Shown here one piece after another: positions 6,304-12,834 of a stretch of 14,526 nt of DNA. Origin of the DNA: an uncultured Collinsella sp. (GTDB taxonomy: Bacteria > Actinomycetota > Coriobacteriia > Coriobacteriales > Coriobacteriaceae). The notes below the pieces were generated by a model that saw nothing but the letters and a program-made list of their open reading frames with translations, searched no databases and was not told the origin of the DNA. Numbering within the stretch: the first letter of the stretch is position 1; each line of letters begins with the position of its first letter. The DNA lies in NCBI GenBank assembly GCA_958446785.1, contig CAUCXP010000014.1:1-14526 (forward strand), given 5' to 3'. The position numbers were made by a program, and so were the translations under genes.

Positions 6304-7200
6304 ATGAAGCTTCAGCAGCTCAGGTATGTCGTCAAAGTTGCCGAATGCGGCAGCATCACCGAGGCCTCGCGCCGGCTCTTTGTGTCGCAGCCTTCGATTA
6401 CCGCATCGATCCGCGATCTCGAAAACGAGATGGGTGTGCACATCTTTGAGCGCACCAACAAGGGCGTCATTGTGTCCGAGGAAGGCGAGACCTTTTTGGG
6501 CTACGCGCGCCAGGTGCTCGACCAGGCTGACCTGCTCGAGGGCAAGTACAAGGGCGCATCCGAGCAGGTGCCGCACTTTAGTGTGAGCTGCCAACATTAT
6601 TCCTTTGCCGTTAACGCGTTTGTCGACGTGATCCGCGAGTTCGATGCCGCGCGCTACGACTTTACCCTGCGCGAGGAGCAGACCCACGAGATTATCGAGG
6701 ACGTCGCGCATATGAAAAGCGAACTCGGCATCCTATACCTGTCCGAGCACAACCGCGAGGTCATCGAGCGCATGCTGGCGGCCAACGAGCTCGTGTTCGA
6801 AGGGCTCTTCTGCGCCACGCCGCATGTCTTCGTGTGCGCCGACCATCCGCTGGCGGGCCGCTCCAGCGTGACGCTCGAGGACTTGGAAGACTACCCGTTC
6901 CTGTCCTATGAGCAGGGCAGCTATAACTCGTTTTACTATTCCGAGGAACTGACCTCGACGTTTGAGCGCCGCAAGAACATCCGCGTGCGCGATCGTGCGA
7001 CGCTGTTCAACCTGGTCATGGGCCTCAACGGCTACACAGTATGCTCAGGCGTGATCAGTCACGAGCTCAACGGCCCCGGCATCATCTCGATTCCGCTCGA
7101 TGTGGACGAGTACATGGAGATCGGCATCATCACGCGCAAGAACACGACACTCACGCGCTACGGCCAAGCCTATATCGACGCGATCCGCCAGCATATCTAG
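6304..7200 (+). CDS. LysR-family transcriptional regulator
   Basis: A 298-residue LysR-type regulator of standard length. The N-terminal winged helix-turn-helix spans about 1-60 and has the family pattern LQQLRYVVKVAECGSITEAS, then RRLFVSQPSITASIRDLE and a wing with ERTNKGVIVSEEG; a linker helix (to about 85) leads to the two-lobed effector domain. The ATG at 6304 has GGGAGAA 5 bases upstream and follows the HAD stop by 10 bp, so the two genes form a likely operon. The MetE-like gene begins 155 bp downstream on the same strand, with a 23-bp palindrome between them. I infer, from adjacency only, that it controls that gene, much as MetR-type LysR proteins control met genes. The effector is unknown. 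Confidence 0.93.
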   Translation: MKLQQLRYVVKVAECGSITEASRRLFVSQPSITASIRDLENEMGVHIFERTNKGVIVSEEGETFLGYARQVLDQADLLEGKYKGASEQVPHFSVSCQHYSFAVNAFVDVIREFDAARYDFTLREEQTHEIIEDVAHMKSELGILYLSEHNREVIERMLAANELVFEGLFCATPHVFVCADHPLAGRSSVTLEDLEDYPFLSYEQGSYNSFYYSEELTSTFERRKNIRVRDRATLFNLVMGLNGYTVCSGVISHELNGPGIISIPLDVDEYMEIGIITRKNTTLTRYGQAYIDAIRQHI

Positions 7201-7246
7201 ACTTCTGCGTCTTGCACGGGTCAAATCTCTTTATGGCAGTTCCAAC

Positions 7247-7269
7247 TGATATAGGAAATATCTATATCA
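7247..7269. promoter_or_regulatory. Palindrome, candidate LysR operator
   Basis: Perfect 8-bp arms TGATATAG (7247-7254) and CTATATCA (7262-7269) flank a 7-base centre in an AT-rich gap between the LysR and MetE-like genes. Dyads of this kind, with T and A at the outer ends, are typical of LysR-type binding sites. AT-rich stretches just downstream, TTATAAA (7275-7281) and TATTTT (7286-7291), could hold the -10 box of the MetE-like gene. There is no clear -35, as expected of an activated promoter. No terminator is visible after the LysR gene, so read-through is possible. Confidence 0.55.
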
Positions 7270-7355
7270 AACTGTTATAAACGAATATTTTACGATGGCC
7301 ATATGAACGCTCATACTCTGTCCCAGTAAAGCAACCAATGCAAAGGGAGATATCT

Positions 7356-8489
7356 ATGAGCACTTCGATTCAACCGAACGCGCCGTTTCGCGCCGATATC
7401 GTCGGCAGCTTTCTTCGTCCGCAGGCTGTTAAGGATGCGCGTGCCGCCTATGCCGTGGGTAAACTCGATGCCGCCGGCCTTAAGGCGGTCGAGGACGATG
7501 CCATTCGCGATTTGGTGGCAAAGCAGAAGGCCGCCGGCCTGCAGGTGATTACCGACGGCGAGTTCCGCCGCAGCTACTGGCATCTCGATTTTATGTGGGG
7601 ACTCAACGGTATTGAGCGTCGTGCCTCGCGTACGGGCTATATGTTCCACGACGAGGAGACCACGGCCGATACCGCCGTGGTGACCGGTCCCATCAGCGGC
7701 GAGAATCATCCGTTTGTCGAGCACTTTAAGTTTGTCAAGGCACTTGAGGGCGAGGGCCACGTTGCACGCCAGACCATCCCGGCGCCTATCCAGACGTTCT
7801 CTGAGGTCACGCTCGATCGCTGCGACGGCCAGCAGGAGAGCCTGCGCGCTGTCTATAAGACCGATGAGGAACTTGCCGACGCCATTGCAGCCGCTTATCG
7901 TACGGTGATCGCCGACCTGTACGCAGCAGGCTGCCGCAACATCCAGTTTGATGACTGCACCTGGGGCATCTACTGCGATACCGACTTTGTCGCCAAAACC
8001 GGCATGAGCCCGGTCGACCTGCAAAAGGTGAGCGAGCTGGGCGTGGCGCTCAACAACGCCGCCATCGAGGGCAAGCCCGACGACCTGGTCATTAACACGC
8101 ACGTGTGCCGTGGTAACTACCACTCTACCTATGCCTTCGAGGGCGGCTATGACCCCATCGCGCCGTACCTGTTCGCACACGAGAACGTCGACGCATTTTA
8201 CCTGGAGTTCGATACGCCGCGTGCCGGTGGCTTTGAGCCGCTCAAGTACGTTGCCCCCGGCAAGAAGATCGTGTTGGGCCTGGTGACCACCAAGGCCGCT
8301 GAGCTTGAGGACGAGGATGCCATCGTCGAGCGTATTCACGAGGCTGCAAAGTTTGTTCCGCTCGAGAACCTGTATTTGTCTCCGCAGTGTGGCTTTGCCA
8401 GCTGCGAGATTGGCAACAAGCTGACCGAGGACGAGCAGTGGGCCAAGGTTGCTCTGGTCAAGCGCATTGCAGAGCGTGTCTGGAAATAA
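7356..8489 (+). CDS. MetE-like (YxjG/YxjH-type) methionine synthase family protein
   Basis: A 377-residue protein matching only the C-terminal catalytic barrel of cobalamin-independent methionine synthase (PF01717), in the group of B. subtilis YxjG/YxjH. The expected zinc ligands are present: His249 and Cys251 in THVCRG, Glu284 in FYLEFD and Cys345 in QCGFAS, matching the His, Cys, Glu, Cys set of MetE. ADIVGSFLRP at 13-22 and ITDGEFRR at 65-72 are the usual N-terminal blocks. The N-terminal half that helps full-length MetE hold methyltetrahydrofolate is missing, as is normal for this group, so the methyl donor is uncertain. It most likely methylates homocysteine or a related thiol. I chose the ATG at 7356, with GGGAGA 5 bases upstream, over an ATG at 7338. 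The LysR gene and candidate operator lie just upstream. Confidence 0.9.
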   Translation: MSTSIQPNAPFRADIVGSFLRPQAVKDARAAYAVGKLDAAGLKAVEDDAIRDLVAKQKAAGLQVITDGEFRRSYWHLDFMWGLNGIERRASRTGYMFHDEETTADTAVVTGPISGENHPFVEHFKFVKALEGEGHVARQTIPAPIQTFSEVTLDRCDGQQESLRAVYKTDEELADAIAAAYRTVIADLYAAGCRNIQFDDCTWGIYCDTDFVAKTGMSPVDLQKVSELGVALNNAAIEGKPDDLVINTHVCRGNYHSTYAFEGGYDPIAPYLFAHENVDAFYLEFDTPRAGGFEPLKYVAPGKKIVLGLVTTKAAELEDEDAIVERIHEAAKFVPLENLYLSPQCGFASCEIGNKLTEDEQWAKVALVKRIAERVWK

Positions 8490-8545
8490 CGATGCTGTTC
8501 GCAGGTGGCGGCGCGTGCGAGACATAGCGTATCGCGTACAATGGT

Positions 8546-8576
8546 TCGGATCGTATCGTTCGGGCAGGTCATCCGA
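8546..8576. repeat. Short inverted repeat upstream of uraA
   Basis: TCGGAT (8546-8551) and ATCCGA (8571-8576) are exact inverted copies separated by 19 bases in the 122-bp gap before uraA. TACAAT at 8537-8542 could be a -10 box for uraA, but no good -35 stands at the right distance. The gap shows no terminator for the MetE-like gene, and I do not see the conserved loop of a PyrR-binding RNA or a known riboswitch. Function unknown. Confidence 0.25.
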
Positions 8577-8611
8577 TATGCCTGATCGCCCTTCCATTCG
8601 AAAGGACATCC

Positions 8612-9946
8612 ATGTCCCAATCCTCGACGCCCGCCGTCACCGATGCCATCTACGATGCATCGTCGCTCGGCCGCCCGCGCATGTTTCTGCTCGGCCTACA
8701 GCACCTGTTTGCCATGTTTGGTGCCACGGTGCTGGTGCCCGTGCTCACCGGCCTCTCGGTATCGGCAACGCTTTTGTTTGCCGGCTTGGGCACGCTGCTG
8801 TTTCACTTCCTGTCGCGCGGTAAGGTGCCGGCCTTCCTGGGCTCGTCGTTTGCCTTTATTGCGGGCTATGCCGCCATCGCGCCCAACGGCGAGACCGAGC
8901 TTTTGCCCTACGCCTGCCTGGGCGTAGCCTGCGCCGGCCTGCTCTATCCGGTGCTGGCGGCCCTGTTCCGCGCGTTCGGTGCTAAGCGCGTCATGCGCTT
9001 CTTCCCGCCGGTGGTGACTGGCCCTATCGTCATTTCCATCGGCTTGATCCTGGCGAGCTCTGCCATCGCTAACTGCCAGACCAACTGGCTCGTCGCCGTT
9101 GTTGCCGTGGCGGTGATCGTCATTTGCAACATTTGGGGTCGCGGCATGGTCAAGATCGTGCCGATTTTGCTGGGTGTTGTGGTGAGCTATGCCGTCGCGG
9201 CTGCGTTGGGTGAGGTCGATTTTTCGGGCGTTGCCGCCGCTCCGTGGGTCGGTCTGCCCATCGTGTGGGACAACACCGTGTTTGCGCTCTTTGGCCCGCA
9301 GTTCGATAGCGGTCTTGCCACGACGGCCATCATCACCATTATGCCGCTGGCCTTTGCGACTATGATCGAGCATATCGGCGATATCTCCGCCATCGGCTCC
9401 ACTTGCGAGCGTAACTACATCGCCGACCCCGGCCTGCACCGCACGCTGCTCGGTGATGGTCTTGCCACGATTCTGGCTTCGCTCTTTGGCGCTCCGGCCA
9501 ACACCACGTATGGCGAGAACACCGGCGTGCTCGCCCTGACGCGCGTGTTCGACCCGCGTGTGATTCGCATTGCCGCGTGCTGCGCCATCGTGCTTTCGTT
9601 CTGCCCCAAGTTTGCGGCTGTCATTGCGGCCATGCCGGCGTGTGTAATCGGCGGCGTGTCGCTCGTGCTCTATGGCATGATCAGTGCCGTGGGCGTTCGC
9701 AACCTTATCGAAAACCAAGTCGATTTCCAGAACAACCGCAATGTGCTGGTGGCCGCTCTGGTACTCGTGCTTTCGCTCGGCATTGCCTATAGCACTGCCG
9801 GTGCCATCGTGCTGGAGCTGGGCGGCGTGACGATTTCGCTTTCCGGTCTTGCCGTGGGTTCGCTGGTGGGCATCGTGCTCAACGCCATTCTGCCGGGTAA
9901 CGACTTTGAGTTTGATGTCTCTGAGCTCGAGGAGGCTGCTGAGTAG
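8612..9946 (+). CDS. uraA: Uracil permease, NCS2/NAT family
   Basis: A 444-residue inner-membrane transporter of the nucleobase-cation symporter-2 family, which takes up uracil with protons. About 12-14 hydrophobic segments run through the protein. Signature elements are GLQHLFAMFGATVLVP near 28-43 (Gln30-His31), the proton and substrate residues Glu253 in MIEHIGD and Glu302 in TTYGENTGV, and LLGDGLATILASLFGAP just before the latter. These correspond to the two glutamates shown to bind uracil in E. coli UraA. The ATG at 8612 has AAAGGA 6 bases upstream. There is no pyr gene beside it. It stands alone, with a strong terminator after it. Uracil is the best guess; other pyrimidines or purines cannot be excluded from sequence alone. 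Confidence 0.93.
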   Translation: MSQSSTPAVTDAIYDASSLGRPRMFLLGLQHLFAMFGATVLVPVLTGLSVSATLLFAGLGTLLFHFLSRGKVPAFLGSSFAFIAGYAAIAPNGETELLPYACLGVACAGLLYPVLAALFRAFGAKRVMRFFPPVVTGPIVISIGLILASSAIANCQTNWLVAVVAVAVIVICNIWGRGMVKIVPILLGVVVSYAVAAALGEVDFSGVAAAPWVGLPIVWDNTVFALFGPQFDSGLATTAIITIMPLAFATMIEHIGDISAIGSTCERNYIADPGLHRTLLGDGLATILASLFGAPANTTYGENTGVLALTRVFDPRVIRIAACCAIVLSFCPKFAAVIAAMPACVIGGVSLVLYGMISAVGVRNLIENQVDFQNNRNVLVAALVLVLSLGIAYSTAGAIVLELGGVTISLSGLAVGSLVGIVLNAILPGNDFEFDVSELEEAAE

Positions 9947-9971
9947 CAGCTGCGTTCAGATAAAACAAGAT

Positions 9972-10009
9972 ATGGTGCCCATGCGTATATGCGCGTGGGC
10001 ACCATTTTT
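9972..10009. terminator. Intrinsic terminator between uraA and the esterase gene
   Basis: ATGGTGCCCA (9972-9981) pairs with TGGGCACCAT (9996-10005), and the stem continues inward through GCG and CGC around a short loop. A run of five T (10005-10009) follows on the plus strand, so it ends uraA transcripts. The T-run overlaps the stop codon of the convergent esterase gene (10008-10010). On that strand the hairpin also lies right after the stop but has a weaker T-run. Confidence 0.88.
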
Positions 10010-10673
10010 AATGCGTCAGTATCCAGCGTATGCCACGCGCCATTCGTAGATCGGTTTGGGCAAAGTGATTGCCGGGGTTGAGTTCCAGTGTTGTTGGAAT
10101 GCTGCGCTCGACGAGCAACGCTTCCATCGCGCGTGTGTCTTCAAGGACGTGTCGCATCATGCGGTTGGGCGTCTTGGTTTCCTTTTTACCGAGCGACAGA
10201 TAGACAGCCTGCGGGCTGCCGGCAAATGGCGCCGTGCTGGCGCGATCGACAAAGTCGGGAAACCATAGCGACCCCGATGCGCTCGCGGCGCGGTCAAAGG
10301 CGTCGGTTTGCCAGAGGGACCAGAGTGCGAAGAGGCCCGCGAGCGAGTAACCGGCAATGCCGCGCCAGGTGGGCGGCTGAGGAAGCGATGACTCGACCTG
10401 GGGGATTATCTGATTCAGCAGCTCATCAAGAAAATCGGCAGCTTGGCCGCCGAAAGGCTCGGCATCGCGTACGGTCCCGTCGCATGCCCAGGGGCTCAGC
10501 TCGCGATTCCAATCGAGCCCGCCAATGGTGACGAGGGCGAATGGCGGACAGTCGAGCTCTCGGCAACACTCATAAACCTCGCTGCCGTCGCCCATGACCA
10601 CGGGAAGATAGATGACTGGTGCGCTTTCGGCATGCTGTGCATGAACGGTTATCTGCTTTTGATGCGCTTCCAT
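10008..10673 (-). CDS. Alpha/beta-hydrolase esterase (PF00756-like)
   Basis: A 221-residue predicted hydrolase related to the esterase D / enterochelin esterase group. The nucleophile motif is GYSLAG at 108-113 (Ser110), preceded by the strand WRGIAGYS, and the probable catalytic histidine is His203 in NPGNHF. GSLWFPDF at 134-141 after the nucleophile is also typical of the group. The acidic member of the triad is not certain from sequence. I prefer the ATG at 10673, which has GAGAGAAG upstream, over a GTG at 10721 that adds 16 residues without a ribosome binding site. There is no signal peptide, so it should act in the cytoplasm, on a small ester or thioester that cannot be named here. It is monocistronic and convergent with uraA. 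Confidence 0.85.
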   Translation of the reverse strand: MEAHQKQITVHAQHAESAPVIYLPVVMGDGSEVYECCRELDCPPFALVTIGGLDWNRELSPWACDGTVRDAEPFGGQAADFLDELLNQIIPQVESSLPQPPTWRGIAGYSLAGLFALWSLWQTDAFDRAASASGSLWFPDFVDRASTAPFAGSPQAVYLSLGKKETKTPNRMMRHVLEDTRAMEALLVERSIPTTLELNPGNHFAQTDLRMARGIRWILTH

Positions 10674-10785
10674 GACGGGCTTCTCTCGGCGTTGTGATAT
10701 CGACGGCCCCCATTGTCGCACGCCGGCTCATGCAGGTTGGGCTAGACCAAAGACAATCTCGTGCATCCCCTGCGGACGCATATGG

Positions 10786-10823
10786 AAAACGCCACCGCCG
10801 GAGGGGGGCTCGGCGGTGGCGTT
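10786..10823 (-). terminator. Intrinsic terminator after the downstream surface-protein gene
   Basis: A perfect 13-bp GC-rich stem pairs AACGCCACCGCCG (10788-10800) with its complement at 10811-10823 around a 10-base G-rich loop. On the minus strand TTTT follows at 10789-10786. It sits 58 bp beyond the stop of the surface-protein gene and ahead of the esterase gene on the same strand, so it separates the two units. Confidence 0.88.
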
Positions 10824-10880
10824 GTTAAACGGTGCTGGGGCTCGGGGCCTTCGCGGGAGCTGCCATGTGCGCAGAGGCGT

Positions 10881-12563
10881 CTAAGAGCGCTTACGGCTCG
10901 CCATGGTGCCTGCGGCGATAGCGGCTGTTCCCGCAAGGACGGTTGCCACGATGGCCGCACCCGAGGTGTCGCCGGTTGCCGCGAGCACGCCGGTAGTCTT
11001 GGCTTTCGTGGTTGAAGCCGCAACGGCCTTGGTCGGCTTTGAGCCCTCAGGCTTGGGGTTCTGCTTGGTCTCGTCGGGCTTGGGGTCTTCCGGCTTGGCT
11101 ACCTCGGGAGGTGCGATGGTCGTGCTTTTGGCGACTGCTTTGATATAGAGGGAGTCGACCGTGGCGTCGCCCGTGCCGATGGCTTGGCCTGCTTCGCAGA
11201 TGCCGTCACGGAGCTTGCGATAGTCAATGACCTTGCCGCCTTCGGGCGTCTGGATGGCGGCGTTCTCAATCTTGATGGTGCCGATTGTCTTGCCGTCAGC
11301 GCTCATGGCACGGGCAAAGATTGCCGCTGTATCTCCTTCGACCGTTACCTTGCTGCGGATGATCGAGATGACTGCTGGTGTGACGCCCTCGCTGGTCTGG
11401 GCGATGATGCCGATGTTCTCGCCTTGGGGTTCGCGCCTCGTCTCGCCATCTTGGTTTTCGCTGTAGGGGATGGGGCCGTCGCCGTTCTCGACATAGCGGG
11501 CTATGGCCTTGACAACGGAGTCGCTGATGTAGATGTGGCCACCCTTCTCGTTGGGTCGATCGTTTCTGGTGGAGAATGCAGCCGAAACCTCGCCTTCCGC
11601 AAGCGCGTCCACGGTGGAGCCGTTCTTGACGACGATATCGTCTTGGTAGGTGAAGAGGGCAATGGCGCCACCGTATCTGCCTTTACTTGCACGGACTGTC
11701 ACGTTTGCATGATCGAGCGTGATGCCCTTGTGGGCATAGACGCCATATTCAACACCGTTTACGTTGAGGGAGGCGTTTGTGGCTGCGAGGCTGCCCTTGG
11801 CCTCGACGGCAGCGTCTTTCTCGGAGCTTGCCTCGACCGTCCCGCCACCCTTGATGGTGAGGTTCTTGTCGGTTCCAATACCCTTGTCCTCGGTAGCCCT
11901 GGCGGTGACGGCTCCGCTGTCGTCAATCGTGATATTGCCGTTTGCCCTGATGCCATCCGATGCACCCGTGGCGTTGACGTTGCCCGAACCTTTGATAGCG
12001 AGATCACCCCCGGCATTGATGGCATCAAACCCAGTGCTCGTGGCGTTGACGGATCCGGCTCCGTCGATGTTGATATTACCCGTGGAGAGGATAGCGTCCT
12101 CAGTAGATGTCACGCTGAGCGTGCCGCCCTCGTCGCCTTGGATATTGAGCTCGGCATTCTCGTTAGTGCCATGAGAAACGTTGATGCTTTCGATCCATTC
12201 GGCAGTGACGATGTTGGTTCCCGAGTAATTCACGTTGAGCTTGCCTGCGGCCTGGATCTCGCCGCCGTTATAGTTGTTGAGCTTCAAGTCGTCGGCGCCG
12301 TCCCACGACCAGGTACCGGCCTCGTCGCTCGCCGCGGTGTTGTACTTGTTGCCGCCGACCTTGACCCATTCCGCTGCGAGCGAGACGCTCGGCATGAGCA
12401 GCGAGCTCACCGTGAGCGCGCACACGGCGCCCGCGACGATGCGGCGCGTCACGCGGCGCCAGCTGCCGTGCGCGAGTCCTATGCGACGGCGAACGTCGGG
12501 TTCGGCAACATGGGTTCCGGCGGTAGTGTCATTGCGTTTGGGGGTCGTGAACAAGGCTGCCAT
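10881..12563 (-). CDS. LAxTG-anchored beta-helix surface protein, copy A
   Basis: A 560-residue predicted cell-wall-anchored protein. A long Arg-rich N-region (to about 41) and the hydrophobic core IVAGAVCALTVSSLLMPSV end in SLAAEW, giving a signal peptide cut near 63-64. A WSWDGADDLKLNNYNGG block opens the mature part. Then come tandem 21-24-residue coils of the pattern DGI-x-A-x-G-x-ITI-x-GSG-x-V-x-A (about 120-290), like the Cthe_2159/DUF4353 carbohydrate-binding beta-helix family. A less regular region follows, then a Pro/Lys/Glu-rich stalk (about 483-525). The C-terminus is a sorting signal: LAATG at 527-531, a hydrophobic span and the tail SRKRS. The start at 12563 is set by GGGAG 5 bases upstream; ATGs at 12581 and further upstream lack this. 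It is a paralogue of the neighbouring gene. Polysaccharide or mucin-glycan binding is a guess. Confidence 0.88.
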   Translation of the reverse strand: MAALFTTPKRNDTTAGTHVAEPDVRRRIGLAHGSWRRVTRRIVAGAVCALTVSSLLMPSVSLAAEWVKVGGNKYNTAASDEAGTWSWDGADDLKLNNYNGGEIQAAGKLNVNYSGTNIVTAEWIESINVSHGTNENAELNIQGDEGGTLSVTSTEDAILSTGNINIDGAGSVNATSTGFDAINAGGDLAIKGSGNVNATGASDGIRANGNITIDDSGAVTARATEDKGIGTDKNLTIKGGGTVEASSEKDAAVEAKGSLAATNASLNVNGVEYGVYAHKGITLDHANVTVRASKGRYGGAIALFTYQDDIVVKNGSTVDALAEGEVSAAFSTRNDRPNEKGGHIYISDSVVKAIARYVENGDGPIPYSENQDGETRREPQGENIGIIAQTSEGVTPAVISIIRSKVTVEGDTAAIFARAMSADGKTIGTIKIENAAIQTPEGGKVIDYRKLRDGICEAGQAIGTGDATVDSLYIKAVAKSTTIAPPEVAKPEDPKPDETKQNPKPEGSKPTKAVAASTTKAKTTGVLAATGDTSGAAIVATVLAGTAAIAAGTMASRKRS

Positions 12564-12701
12564 GGTTGCTCCCGTTCTCATAGGGCCTATACGACTAGAT
12601 TCAGCGTATCTGCTGGATGTTGCCGGCGGTAGTGCCGTATGGAGGGCAAAATGGCCAAAATGGGGGAGAAATAGGCCGCACGCCGGCGCAGAGACCGGCG
12701 C

Positions 12702-12741
12702 TAAAAGAAAAGCGCGGGGCCGCATGGCGACTCCGCGCTTT
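12702..12741 (-). terminator. Intrinsic terminator between the two surface-protein genes
   Basis: On the minus strand AAAGCGCGG (12741-12733) pairs with CCGCGCTTT (12717-12709), and TTTTCTTTT follows immediately. It lies about 95 bp beyond the stop of copy B. A second small hairpin, CGCCGG (12681-12686) with CCGGCG (12695-12700), lies just past it. This suggests that copy A has its own promoter in 12564-12700, although I could not identify the boxes. Confidence 0.8.
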
Positions 12742-12834
12742 ATTGTTCAGCTTTTGCAGCCTTGCCCTTGCGCTACGAAGAAGTAGACGAGGAAGGCAAG
12801 GGCCGCGATCCACCCGTCCCGTGCGAAAAAGTGT

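Noticed and set aside
7311..8609. A 432-codon open frame on the minus strand opposite the MetE-like gene
   Set aside because: It is fully antisense to a gene with intact zinc ligands. It has no recognisable domain, and long antisense frames are common in GC-rich coding DNA.
8490..8611. Possible PyrR-binding attenuator or purine riboswitch before uraA
   Set aside because: I could not find a conserved PyrR loop, a purine aptamer core or a terminator with T-run in this gap.
8696..9718. A 340-codon open frame on the minus strand opposite uraA
   Set aside because: It is hydrophilic, low in complexity and rich in His, Arg and Gly, as expected from the complement of a membrane protein gene, and has no domain signature.
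11184..12632. A 482-codon open frame on the plus strand opposite surface protein copy A
   Set aside because: It mirrors the repeat pattern of copy A on the other strand. Copy A has a signal peptide, sorting signal and ribosome binding site, while this frame has none.
12760..12801. Inverted repeat CCTTGCC / GGCAAGG
   Set aside because: The arms are only 7 bp with a 28-base loop and no T-run follows, so it is unlikely to be a terminator; a stronger one lies at 12702-12741.
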